From Prorocentrum cordatum (taxonomy: Eukaryota; Sar; Dinophyceae; Prorocentrales; Prorocentraceae): a stretch of DNA of 64,000 nucleotides. Positions 42,895 to 53,159 of the stretch are shown piece by piece (within the stretch, counting starts at the first letter, position 1; the number at the start of each line of letters is the position of its first letter). The stretch covers positions 313,448 through 377,447 of the forward strand of contig CAUYUJ010004692.1 in assembly GCA_963575745.1 (NCBI GenBank), read 5' to 3'. The notes beneath the pieces are model-generated. The model worked only from the letters and a program-made list of their open reading frames with translations. It did not search any database and was not told where the DNA came from. Made by a program: the position numbers and the translations under genes.

Positions 42895-44170
42895 TGAATC
42901 GGCGTGTGAGATGTCTCCCTCTCCCCAAACCCCTCCGCTAGGAGCCCGGTCTGGTCGATTTGGAGGGGGGTCACCCGGGAACCGGCGGAACGCGTCACGG
43001 GGGGGCAGAGGGCCCAAAAACAAGCCAAGAGGGCACCAAGAAGTCCTCTGGACAGTCCAAGAGGACCACGAGCCGCCGATAGATGAATCGAAAACGCCCA
43101 CGCTGACCTCCAGACGGCCCAAGAGGCCCTCAAGACGCTCCAAGAAACCCTCAAGAAGCGCCCCAAAACTGCCTCGAAAAGCAACAGTAGTCCCATTCCG
43201 CAAAAGGAAAATGTGCGTGTTTCAGCACATCCGCCTCTTCTGCGATCACCACGTCCAAGACAGCCCAGGCAGCCTCCTGGGTCGCCCCAAGGCGGCCCAA
43301 CAGGCAAGAGGGCTCTTAGACGACCCAACAGGCCCCCAAGAGGGCTCTCAGACGACCCAAGGGGGCCCCAAGACCGCTCGAAAAACCTCCCCAAAAACAG
43401 GCCAAGAGGGCACCCAAAGGCCCTCTGGGCGCTCAAAGTGGGCCACGAGCCGCCGAAAAATCTATCGAAAGCGCCCACGCTGGCCCCCAGACGACCCAAG
43501 AGGCCCCCAAGGACGCCCCAAGAAACCCTCAAGAGGCGCCCCAAGACGGCCTCGAAGAACAACAATCGCCCCATTTCCATTGGAAAACCTTGATTTTTCA
43601 GCACAGTCGCCTCTTCTGCGATCGCAACGTCCAAGACAGCCCAGGAAACCTCCTGGGTCGCACCAACACGGCCCAAGAGGCCCACAAGAGGACTCTCAGA
43701 GGATCCAAGAGGGCCCCACGACCGTTCAAAAAACATGCAAAAAACATGTCAAGAATACGCAAAGAGACCCTCTGGGCGATCCAAAAGGGTCACGAGCCGA
43801 TCGAGAACGCCCGCGCTGTCCCGCCGACGGCCCAAGAGACCCCCAAGACGCCCCAAGAAACCAAGAAGCGTCCCAAAACGGCCTCAAGAAGCAACAATCG
43901 CCCCATTCCCATCGGAAAGCGCGTATTTTCAGCAGTCCGATTTTTGTGCGTTCGCAGCGTCCAAGACAGCCCAAAAAGCCTCCAGGATCGCTCTAAGACT
44001 GCCGAAGAGGCCCCCAACGGGGCTCTCAGACGGCCCAAGAGGGCCCAAGGCCACTGAAGAAGTCCTCAAGACGGCCCAGGGGGCTCCAGGACAGTACTAA
44101 GAGGGGGCCCAGAGGGGGAGCCTGAACGAACATCTCAAACCTTCGACCCCAAACCGCCCCCTGGCTGCCC
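42895..44170. repeat. CCAAGA array with three 330-375-bp higher-order units
   Basis: The leader GGTCTGGTCGATTTGGAGGG (42950-42969) also occurs at about 46622. Units starting near 43186, 43560 and 43887 share CAACAATCGCCCCATTCC, TTTTCAGCA, GCCTCTTCTGCGATC and AACGTCCAAGACAGCCCA. Between them are degenerate CCAAGAGGC 9-12-mers. Probably intronic relative to the minus-strand exons at 44.3-46.4 kb. Confidence 0.8.
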
Positions 44171-44310
44171 CAAGAATCCCCTAACACGCTCCCAAGGAGC
44201 TCCGAGAGGCCCGAATCCGCGTGGCCTCACACCCGCAGTCCAGGCACGAGGGCGGGATGTGCTAAAGGCCATTCGATCCGCCGCCCCCTGTCGTTTCATC
44301 GCAGGGGTGC

Positions 44311-44418
44311 CTGGCGTGCTGAATCCTTTCGGTTGTGGTTTTGGTTCTTTTTTCCAAACGAACTCCCCCTGGGGCTTCGGCGCGTTCTGCCGGGGTCCCG
44401 GAAGGCCGCGTAAACCAC
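44311..44418 (-). CDS. Isolated internal exon, 36 codons
   Basis: Bounded by GCTGAG|GTGGTT (acceptor) and CGCCAG|GCACCC (GC donor), phase 0 at both ends. It reads VVYAAFRDPGRTRRSPRGSS followed by a Lys/Asn/Arg-rich end (DSARQ). Phase and position suit splicing after the exon at 45657-45868. No family recognised. Confidence 0.45.
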
Positions 44419-44439
44419 CTCAGCGTCGACAAAAAGTCC

Positions 44440-45656
44440 GCCAAGACGGCTCAAGATGGCCTTCAAGATGGCCACGTTGGCCCAAGATGGCCTCCAAAAT
44501 AGTCCAAGATGGGCTCCAAGTTCGCCCAAGATGGTCCAAGACGGCCCAAGAGAGTCCAAGATACCTCCAAGTTCGCCCAAGAAGCCTCCAAGACGGCCCA
44601 ACACGACCCAAGAGGCCTCCAAGAGGCCCTCCAGGAGGACCCGAAGAGCCCAAAATCATTGATTCGCCGCTTCTCGGAATTCTAACGGCTCAAGACGTCC
44701 CAAGAGGCCGCCAAGATCGCCCCAAGATCGCCCACGAGGCCTCCAAGAGGGCCCCACGACGGCCCAAGAGGCCTCCAAGACGGCCCCAAGAGGGCCCCAA
44801 GACGGCCCAAGAGACCTCCAAGACACCCAAGATTGCCTCCAAGACGGCCCCGAAGCGCCCCAAGAGGACCCCAAGTCGGTTCAGAGAGGCCCCCAAGACG
44901 GCTCCCGACGGCGTCAGACGGGCCAGGAGCCCACCAAGATGGCCGAAGTTGGCTCGAAGCTGGCCCAATACGGCCTAAGAGGCCTCCAAGAGGGCCTCCA
45001 GGAAGGCCAGAAAAGGCCACAAACACTGATTGTCCATAGGTTTTTGAAGGATTTTGACACTTGCTTCTTTTCGGCCTTCCGACGGACCGAGACGGCTCAA
45101 GAGCCCCCAAAGATCGCCCAAGATGCCTCCAAGATGGCTCCAGAACGGCCCAAGAGGCCCCCAAGACGGCCCCAAGAGGCCCCCAAGACGGCCCAGGAGG
45201 CTTTTAAGATGCCCAAGATGGCCTCCAGGACGACCCTGGAGCATTCCAAGAGGGCCCTCAGTCGGCTCAGAGAGGCCCCCCAAACGGCTTCCGACGGCGT
45301 CGGACGGGCCAGGGGCCCACCAAGACGGCCGAATATGGCACTAAGATGGCCCAAGACGGCCCAAGGGGCCTCCAAGAGGGCCTCCAGGAAAGCCGAAAAG
45401 GCCCAAATCATTGATTTCCCATGAGTTGTTTAAGGATTGTGGCATTTGCTTTTTTCGGCCTTCCGACGGTCCGAGACGGCCCCAGTGCCCCCAAAGATCG
45501 CTCAAGAGGCCCAAGACGGCCCCAGGAGGCCCCCAAGACGGCCCAAGAGGCCTCCAAGACGCTCAAGATGGCCTCCAAGACGGCCCACGAGCCCTCCAAG
45601 ACGTCCTCCAAGAAGGCCCGACAGGGTCAAAATGGCCTCCAGGCGGCCAAGATGAC
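44440..45656. repeat. CCAAGA array with 360-380-bp higher-order units
   Basis: A module with ATCATTGATT(T), TTTTTCGGCCTTCCGACGG and GAGACGGC begins near 44649 (diverged), 45012 and 45393. A fourth relative lies at about 46860. Between modules are CCAAGATGGCC/CCAAGACGGCC 9-12-mers. Probably an intron on the minus strand. Confidence 0.8.
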
Positions 45657-45868
45657 CTTCAATATGCCCACGTGTTCCCCGAAGGCTTTCCAAACCGATG
45701 CGGGGAACATCAGGTCCGACACCTTGGCAGGTCTGGCCCCAACGTTCGCCCACATAGGCACTTCCAAAAAGGCAGGGGGCGGCGGTGATTCGCCGTAGGC
45801 GTCTAGGATAATCAAAAGATATTTCGACATATGCCCGCCGTTAATATACGTTGCTTCTCGTTCGTCTC
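45657..45868 (-). CDS. Isolated internal exon, 70 codons
   Basis: Acceptor GCATAAG|GAGACG and donor TTGAAG|GTCATC both follow the AG|G pattern, and the frame is open across exactly 212 nt (phase 1 in, phase 0 out). It reads DEREATYINGGHMSKYLLII, then a Pro-rich turn (GESPPPPAF), then WANVGARPAKVSDLMFPASV and ends EHVGILK. The mix of hydrophobic and charged residues is unlike the low-complexity chance frames around it. Splicing to 44311-44418 keeps the frame. Product not recognised. Confidence 0.55.
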
Positions 45869-46065
45869 CTTATGCGTGCGCGGCGACCACTGAAAATGTC
45901 AGCCGCAGAATTCACTACTGCCCGTGCGGGCTGTGCCGCGATTGCCACTGGGGGAATCGTTGGCCGGTACGCGGTCGCTTGTCCAAGAGGGCCCCGACAC
46001 GGCCCAAATCTCGCTTCAAGACGCCGCCGACGGCTCCAAAACGCATTTTGACAGATGCCCACCTC

Positions 46066-46445
46066 ATGCCCCCTTCAACCACCCTCCCGACAAGCTTCTC
46101 CTGAGCATCATCCTGGCCAAGCTTACAAAACGAGTGTAGCTCCTGCGACGAAGGCCCTCTCGCAGCCTACACGAAACCAGCAACTACGCCCGCAAACCAC
46201 ATCCCACCAGAAATCTGGGCGTCGGTGGGTTAGGGGAGCCTGTCTTCCAAACCCCTTCTGCCCCTCCGGAAATAGATTACCCCTGCTCCGTATTCATAGA
46301 CACTCGCCCACTCGACCGACGGCCGACCCGAGCCACAGACATCCGCCCAACCATCCAGGTCATCAAGATAATTACGAGGCAAAGTGAATTTTGCGACATG
46401 GCCTGGATTATCTTCGGGCGTCCCGCTCACACTGTGTAGTGTATT
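46066..46445 (-). CDS. Two further coding exons, unknown product
   Basis: The larger exon (about 46440-46240) reads SGTPEDNPGHVAKFTLPRNY, LDDLDGWADVCGSG and SVYEYGAGVIYFRR, ending GLEDR at a GC donor (GACAG|GCTCCC). The next (from 46142, acceptor GTCGCAG|GAGCTA) is open in two frames. The frame that fits the phase reads SYTRFVSLARMMLRRSLSGG and then stops at TGA near 46066, so this could be the end of a short gene, or the join to the 45657-45868 exon uses another site. Both frames look more like protein than repeat. Acceptor of the first exon unresolved. Confidence 0.4.
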
Positions 46446-46574
46446 GGTTTGCTACACGACGGCAGGGGGCACCACATTACCCCGTGTGTGACGGTCCACC
46501 GTCCATCTCGGAAGAACAAAAAAACACTGCAAGGTGAACGCGGCGGCAAAATCCCCCGACCCCTTCAAGTGTCC

Positions 46575-47140
46575 TCAGCGAGTGAGAAGCTTACCCCTCG
46601 CCCGACCCCTCCCCCGTACTCTGGTCCGGTCGATTTGAGGGAGGGGGGTCCGCCCGGATCCTAACGCATTATGGGAGGACAGAGGTCCGCACAAGGAGCC
46701 CAGAGGGCCCCAAAAGGCCCCCAAGACAACCCAAAGGGGCTTCCAGTCGCCGAGAGCTCCTCCAGGACGGCCACGTAGCCTCCACACGGCCCCAAACGCC
46801 CCCCAAACGCCCTCGGAGACCTCCAAGAGCCTCCCAAAAGGGCCCCGCGAGGTAACATTCATTGATTTCAATATGTTTCTGAATAGTTTAGCGTTCTCGC
46901 TTTTTCGGTTTCCCGACGCGCCATGACGGCCCAAGAGGCTCCCCAAAGCCCCCCAGACGCCCCCAGAGGCTTTCAAGAAGGCCCGTAGACAAACAAAGAG
47001 GGCCCCCACACAGCCCCACAGACGGCCTCGTAGAAGCTCCAAGAGGCCCCCCGTAGGCCCCCCACGCGGCGCCCAAAAGGGCACCAGGAAGCCCCCGAAA
47101 GGTGCCCAAGAGGCCCTGACAAGCAGACGCCACGACCGCC
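46575..47140. repeat. CCAAGA array with GGTCGATTTG leader, second locus
   Basis: The leader GGTCCGGTCGATTTGAGGGA and AACGCATTATGGGAGGACAG correspond to 42950-43010. The module near 46860 (TTCATTGATTTC, TTTTTCGGTTTCCCGACG) corresponds to those at 45.0-45.4 kb. Confidence 0.75.
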
Positions 47141-47144
47141 CGCT

Positions 47145-47560
47145 CCCCAAGGGGTCGGCGGTGCGGCGCATGCCAAGCATCATGTTCATGCGATTTGCTG
47201 CTCCTCTATTCTCAGACATGCGACGTCATGATTTTTTCGAGGCGGGGTCCCTGAAATCCCGACCTTTCCCTGGGACCGGGTTTCCGTCCTGAGTCGTTTT
47301 TGACGGTCCCGAGGCACGGCGAGGGCCCCCAAGGCCGAGAACGGCGAAACACCTGCCGTCCTGATTTTTGTCCACGACGCGATCATGTTTGGGGCGATCT
47401 GCTGCTCCTCTGTTGCTGGCCTGGCGAAGGATGCGGAGCCCGCCGCCAGGGCGCCAACGACAGGGCCCCACCCTGGAGCACACCAGGCTCCCTCGGCCCT
47501 GGCCTTTCTCGGGGCCGCACCCGCTCGCGCAACGCTGCGGTCCTCTTACTCGTTCTGGCG
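47145..47560. other. Unique stretch next to the LINE, gene uncertain
   Basis: A minus-strand frame of about 110 codons crosses it and contains an EF-hand-like DKNQDG, but nothing around that motif supports an EF-hand protein. A short phrase GCGAT(C/T)TGCTGCTCCTCT is repeated about 200 bp apart. Confidence 0.25.
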
Positions 47561-47703
47561 GGGGGAGGAGGAGGAGGAGGAGGAGGAGGAGGAGGAGGAG
47601 GAGGGGGAGGAGGAGGAGGAGGAGGAGGAGGAGGAGGAGGAGGAGGAGGAGGAGGGAGGATGAGGAGGAGGAGGAGGAGGAGGAGGAGGAGGAGGAGGAG
47701 GAG
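47561..47703. repeat. (GGA)n microsatellite at the LINE 3' junction
   Basis: Near-pure GGA, that is (TCC)n on the LINE strand, directly abutting the 3' end of the LINE after ...GGTACGTCCAC. Confidence 0.95.
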
Positions 47704-47739
47704 TGGACGTACCCTGAGGGCGGGCTCCCGATGACCGCA

Positions 47740-50345
47740 CTAGACGCGAAGCGCCAAACGCGCAGCACCAGCCATCCGCTCGGCTTCTGTATACGTTAGG
47801 TGTGCCCCAGGAGGCACTGAATCTTTGGCCTTGTGATAGATATGAAACGCTAAGGCCGTTGCCTCAAGCGTCTGGGCCCGACTCAGCTCACAATCTTCCG
47901 TGCCGTACTCCGAGGGACTCCCGAGGCCAAGCCAAAGCACGGGCTCCACAGGAAAGACGAGCCGCACCCAACACATGGCGACGTGGTGCCTCATTCGGGG
48001 GCAACGGAAGTAGTGGCTGATACTGTCGGAGCCTCCGCAACCAAAAATGCAATCCCGCGAGTGCCGCGAGACGTGCGTCCGACACGATGTGGTCCAACCT
48101 CCCGCCAGGGACTTCCATGCAGCCCATCTCCACGAGGGTCGGACTGAGGAGAGCTCTGCACGCAGCAATGACCAGCGAGCACTGAGATCGGGCGGGGGTG
48201 GGATCTCCCAGGCTCTCAGACGGCGGCTGAGCGTCAGATGGAAACGTTCAGGGTACAGGGCCCGCGACACAGCCGAACCGACAATACGCTGGATCTTCGG
48301 TTTGCGCTGGTTAGCTTCAGCCGCTCTCGCCTCGGCTCTACCCTCCGCTTTAGCCGTCTCCCATGCTCTAAGAGAAAGGGGGTGGGTGGAGCGAAGCGAG
48401 GAGTCACGACGCCTGACGACAACAGACGGGGAAGAGGAGAGGAGGGAGTGAAAGTACTGGACGATGGACTCCGCCCGCCTCCAGCACGGGGCGCACCATT
48501 CTCCAGCTGCCCACCGCGGAGCAGAGAGAGCAGGGGAGCCGCAGGCGGCGTCGGCGGCCTGCTGGAGCGCCACGAAGGCGCCCCTCCAATCTGGGACCGT
48601 GTGCGATGCCATTCTCCATGCGGAAGCGATGCCCAGGGCTGCGAGCGATCGGGGTGACGACCCAATCCATGAGGCAGAAAGCAAATCGGCGAGGGAGAAG
48701 GTGTTGGGAGGGAGACGGAGCAACTTATGCAGAGCAAGACCTTCGCGGGCGATGGCACTGGGAGACATGGGAAAGAATTGAGCAAGATAGCCGAGAGTGC
48801 TGACTGCGTACATGTTATATTGGAAGATCGAGAGAGCAGAGGCAGCACGAGATGATGGCAGTTCAATCGTGCGATGCCACCATTTCTGTGCTGCTTGATG
48901 CCACTGGAGTCCGAGATCCCCCTCCGGCCCAAACTGAACCCCCAAGTACGCCGTCGATCCCTGGATATCGAACTCCTGGCACTCAGGCAATTCACTGGCT
49001 AGCCAACCTCGGATGCTATGAGCGATCTCCAGAGTGCACTGAGCCCACAGTGGCACGATGCAGCATTTGGCAGGCTGGAGACGCAGGAACGCGTGCTCAG
49101 CAACATCATTAAAGTGAGGCATCATGTCTTTCAGCGTACACAACTGTGGGAGCACTGCGCCTACGTCATCAGCACATCCTCCTACCTGGCCTGGGATCTG
49201 ACTCTGGTCAGCGGGGTGTTCAACAGCTTGGGAGAGCAAACGAATCACTGGATCGAAAATGAGGGCCCATACAGACCCCGAGAGAGGACATCCTTGGAGG
49301 ACGCCACTGCAGATATGGAAAAGAAAATGCAATTCACCTCCGAACCGTCCGAAGCCCCTAGGGCAGAAGTAGAGCGAGTGGAGAAGGTTGAGGAACCCTT
49401 GGGGGACTCCGTGACGGCGGAGAATCTCGAACAACCATTGGTGTCCCACGGAGGGGAACGCGGCGGCAATATCAAATGACACAAAGCATGGCCAAAGCTC
49501 TGCAGCATTCTCTGATGCGCTGAGAGCTCTGGCAGAGGCGTCCATAAATATGATGTTGCGGGCGAAATTCCTTCCTATCACAAAGCCTCTCTGGTTAGGG
49601 TGCACTATTTTGGCGACCGCCTGGCGCAGCACAAAGTTCGATGCACTGGCGATGATTTTGGTATCAGTGTTGCGCAGCGAGAGAGGGCGCACCTTGCTAG
49701 CCTGCCTGACACAGTCGAAGTGATCTTCTGGCAACGACCCCTCCAGCAGGAAAGCGAACACAGAATCATTAAGATCGCGTGGCACATAGTCACCACGAAA
49801 AAGGTGAAGGGCGAGGTCATGCAAGACATCCAGCTGCTCGGGGATAGCGGCCCACGCGCGGTAAGTGAACCCATCAGGCCCTGGAGCAGAGATACGAGCG
49901 CGAAGCAAAGCCTTCTCGAGGCCCGCCCGCGACGGCACAGGGAGGCCACCTAGGCCACGGCCGGCCCAGGGGCAGCCGAGGCGGTCCACGTACGTACGGA
50001 GCTTGACAGGGTCCACTACCTTGGCCTTAAACACTTCCCCCCAATGGCTAGAGAGCGCAGCGCGGATATCTTCTGCTGAACGCGCCACTGGAGAAGCGTC
50101 GGAGGGTGGTGAGGCTGGAGCCAGCGTCTCAGGACGCACTCCCTGCAGAACAAGCGAGCTGCCTTTCGGGCGCCAAAGTCGGGCCTTACGCTGTAGCGAA
50201 CGCTGGTGACGACGCGCAGCGTCAGCCGAGAGACGATCACCTGACGCGGCAGCTTGCTGAGCTAAGGCAGCAGCTCGGGATTGGCGGCGTGCAAGCGCGG
50301 CAGCGCTGGTGTCACGAAAAAGGGCACTAAAGATATCAGGCTCGA
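47740..50345 (-). pseudogene. LINE reverse transcriptase and C-terminal domain (frame-shifted part of the element's polyprotein)
   Basis: Open for about 865 codons. Numbering from the GTG codon at 50139, the polymerase motifs are: SFDIAAAFPS (motif A, Asp223), GVLQGCPLSGS (motif B, 279-289) and GCADDVG (motif C, Asp-Asp at 324-325). Before them is the finger region APGPDGFTYRAW and IVHPNQRGFVIGR. The C-terminus has C-x3-C-x7-H-x4-C (CIFGC ... SHYFRC), the zinc-knuckle type often found at LINE C-termini. It has no start of its own: the frame joins the upstream linker only if the CT-run slip at 50347-50361 is allowed. The RT core itself looks intact. Confidence 0.9.
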
Positions 50346-50361
50346 GGAGAGAGAGAGAGAG

Positions 50362-50708
50362 GTGGCCGAGAGAGAGAGGAAACGAGCTCCGAGAATCGTG
50401 GTGGCCTGCAGGGTAGCCCCGACCCGAAGATCTTGCCTCCAGATGGCCCTCGCAATGGCTCTCAGCGTGACCAGACGGGCCTCCAAAGCATTGGGGTCCT
50501 GCGAGACCATCGGGAGGCCTTGGAGCTCATTACGGGTCTCACGGGCGGCTTCCCACATGTATTGTTTCATATATCTCCAGCGTACCTCCGCTGGCACATG
50601 TGATATGTCTACAGCGGAGACCAGGGCGGCAAGTTTCGCGCGATAGCGCGGGTCTTGGAAAATAAAGTCAGGGATACGTTGTTCATTGTGCTGACCCGTG
50701 CCACGATT
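50362..50708 (-). pseudogene. LINE linker between endonuclease and RT, cut off by TAG and a frameshift
   Basis: Immediately after the TAG at 50709-50711 the same frame continues as NRGTGQHNEQRIPDFIFQDP, then EVRWRYMKQYMWEAARETRN, typical of the region between endonuclease and RT in dinoflagellate LINEs. It runs until a GA/CT dinucleotide run, where frame +2 becomes Leu/Ser repeats and stops at 50262, while the RT frame continues with PDIFSALFRDTSAAALARRQ. Confidence 0.8.
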
Positions 50709-52709
50709 CTAAAACGAAAGCGAAACCAACGCGTGATCACTCAAACGAGCGTCGGACATTTGGCATGGGTCAGCATGAACTTCCATCACCGCATCGATCT
50801 CAAGCATGTATTCCGAGGGAATCCCCAGGAAAACACGATCAAGAGTGTTCGCTGTGAAATGCTGGCGGTTAAATCTTGTCGGAAGCTCTGTGCATACCTC
50901 AGTGGCTGCATGCATGAGCGGTCTCCAGAAGCTTTCCAGAGGGGCCATATGCGTATCAACAGCAAGACGGGCACTGCAGGGCTCAGGGTTCTGGTAGCTC
51001 ACAGGGGCACCAGCAGCGATGTTGAAGTCGCCCAGCGCGATGAAGGTCCTCCGCAGCGGCTCCTCCTTACACCATGCAAGCGATTGCTGCCATACTTCTC
51101 GAATGCGAGGGAGAATGCGGGGTTCCAGCTCATAATTGTGGACATTCATGATCTTCATTGCAAACTTTGTCTTGGGATTGAGGATGCGGACAAGCTGAAC
51201 GCGCCCATCAGCAAGAACTTCATGATTGATACTTGGTTGATCTTCGAGGGGTGCTGATTGCGCCGTCATCCGAGAGGGTAGAGGAACCAGTATGGCAACA
51301 CCGCCCGCGCCAGAGCGTCCGTCGCCAGTGGTGTCCACCGAGTTGGCCAGGAGCTTGAAGGCCTCCACGACGGCAGACTTGTCAATGGTAAACCTCTCAA
51401 CCGTGGGGCCATGCCAGATGAACTTCGCGGGATCATCAGCACCAGCAATCTCGAGGACCACGACGGGGACACGGTCGACCATGACCACGCCCTTGGTCCT
51501 CTGGCACGAGATGTCCAGCCGAGGGTGTCGCTCAGCCAGCACACGTTGCGCCTTCTTCGTGTGGAGCTCCAATCGTACTTGGCGTGGGGCCTTATCAGGA
51601 CTGATGTAGATCGGGGTCTGTGCCCCCTGGGTGTTCTGTGCCACGAAGTTGCGCCAGCCAGCCGAGGTCCTGAGACCTTGCGCCAGCGCCAGCGCACGAG
51701 GACGGGCAACCTCATCACCACCAATCGTGCGCAAGAAGAACTTGCGCGATGGGACCTGGCCGTCGAGCTCGATCTGGTCCATGGTGAGGCCCGACTCTGT
51801 GACCCAGGCCTGGACGGCCCTGCGCACCTCCAGCGGTGCGATGGCCGACGGAGCACCGATGGTGAAGAGGGTTGGCTCCGCCTGCCTCTCCCACTGTGCC
51901 AACTTCGCCGTGTCGAATGCGGAGGCCTGTGCCTCAGCCAATGCAATCGTCCTCTCCATGCGTGCAACCGTGTCTCGAATCCTATCCTGCTCACGTTCTT
52001 GATCATTTTGCCGACGTTGGATGTCGGCGATGGTGTGGCTGTGCTGGTCGACCCTTGCGTTCGTGGCGAGAATCTGTTTGAAGCACATGCGCATGCTCGA
52101 CTGGAAATCGTCCTGGGCCTTCTTGAGGGTCTCATTGCAGACAGCCTGCAGCTTGGTGGAAGCGACATCAATCTGTGTGTTGAAGAGGTCCTGCATTCTT
52201 TTGTCAAACTCATCGGCTGTAGGTATACGTCCATTCCATGGGTCTCCAGCTCCCTCATGCCAAGGGTCTCTAGGTGCACCGCTGGGGGGGCCTGCAGGAC
52301 GACCTCGCTGGGAGGCGGCGGCGGCATCACTGGCGGGGCCAGGTGCGGCGGCACTGCTGCTAGCCCCCATTGCGGGTGCACCAGCTGCTGGATGAGGCTC
52401 ACCATCAGCACGGGCGCCTGCACGAACCTCTTGTGATGGCAGCGTCGGCGCAAGATCAAGCGCCGCTGCCAGGGATGCATCACCCATTCGTTCCTGCGAC
52501 GGGAAAGTTGGCATTGCTTCGAGCTGTGCGAGGGTGGCGGCTGTCGCCTCCCTGCGTGAGCGGCGTTTGCGCCGTGCGCGCTCAGCACTAGCACTGCCAT
52601 GTCGTGGGGCGGACTTCGAAGCACGCTGCCTGGCGTCCACGGAGTCCTCTGAGGCTGAGCTGCCGTCGTCGAGGTGGTGCACCTCGGGTCCGCTGCCACG
52701 CGCTGCCAT
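50709..52709 (-). pseudogene. LINE N-terminal region: gag-like part plus truncated endonuclease domain
   Basis: 666 codons from ATG at 52709. Residues 1-170 are low-complexity Ala/Ser/Arg/Pro. About 180-275 is a probable coiled coil (QRRQNDQEREQDRIRDTVAR). About 280-450 is an unnamed region. From about residue 470 (GGVAILVPLPS) comes the second half of an exonuclease-endonuclease-phosphatase fold, with MNVHNYEL, GDFN at 560-563 and SDH at 657-659. The first half of that fold, with the N and E catalytic motifs, should come before GGVAILV and is absent. Ends with TAG at 50709, which interrupts the polyprotein. Confidence 0.8.
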
Positions 52710-52891
52710 GGGTGCGCAGCAGGAGCAGCAGACTCAGGGAAGGGCAGCCCTGAGTTGCACACAGAAGATGAAAGTAGTAGGGCCAGGGGCCCGATAGAAA
52801 GCGCGAGAGTGTAGCAAGAGTGGCTCAATCTGTGCCGTGGGGACCGGGTGTGGGCAGCCTGGACCAACTCCACCCCTCGCCCCAGCGACAT

Positions 52892-52913
52892 CTTGAGCCA
52901 AAATGGCTACGGA
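52892..52913 (-). other. Genomic relict of the dinoflagellate spliced leader
   Basis: On the minus strand this is TCCGTAGCCA...GGCTCAAG, all 22 positions matching the published dinoflagellate leader. It is not an SL-RNA gene: no donor GT and no SL-RNA stem-loops follow. ATGTCGCTGG of the LINE follows directly. It therefore marks where a trans-spliced LINE mRNA was copied back into DNA. Confidence 0.95.
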
Positions 52914-53155
52914 GGAGGAGGAGGAGGAGGAGGAGGAGGAGGAGGATCGGGGACAGGAGGATGAGGGAGAGGAGGGGGAGGGGGAGGGGGAGGGGAGGGG
53001 GAGGGGGGAGGGGGAGGGGGGGGAGGGGAGGAGGGGGAAGAGGAGGAAGAGGAGAGGAGGAAGAGGAGGAAGAGGAGGAGGAAAAGGAGGGGAGGAGGAG
53101 GAGGAGGAGGAGGAGGAGGAGGAGGAGGAGAAAGGAGGAGGAGGAGGAGGAGGCA
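52914..53155. repeat. (GGA)n microsatellite at the LINE 5' junction
   Basis: GGA with GGGGGA interruptions. On the LINE strand it reads ...TCCTCC running straight into the TCC of the spliced leader, so the junction is microhomologous. Confidence 0.95.
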
Positions 53156-53159
53156 GAGG

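Larger units (their letters stand above)
47704..52913 (-). mobile_element. Full-length but decayed LINE (non-LTR) retrotransposon carrying a spliced leader at its 5' end
   Basis: 5.2 kb on the minus strand. From 5' to 3': spliced-leader copy (52892-52913), 182-nt leader, gag-like and endonuclease-like frame (52709-50709), linker, reverse transcriptase and C-terminal CCHC region (to 47740), and a 36-nt 3' UTR with no poly(A). Both ends abut (TCC)n. An in-frame TAG, a slip in a CT tract and the missing first half of the endonuclease domain make it non-autonomous. Long LINEs with this architecture are common in dinoflagellates. The clade is not determined here. Confidence 0.9.

Noticed and set aside
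47360-47400. EF-hand loop (DKNQDG) on the minus strand
   Set aside because: Only six residues fit; the rest of the loop and flanking helices are absent.
51266-52891. 541-codon minus-strand frame starting with ATG right after the spliced leader
   Set aside because: It overlaps the LINE gag-endonuclease frame in another phase and shows no domains. The coiled coil, GDFN and SDH motifs are in the other frame.
52892-52913. Spliced leader copy as an SL-RNA gene
   Set aside because: An SL-RNA gene needs a splice donor directly after the leader and downstream stem-loops; here LINE sequence follows.
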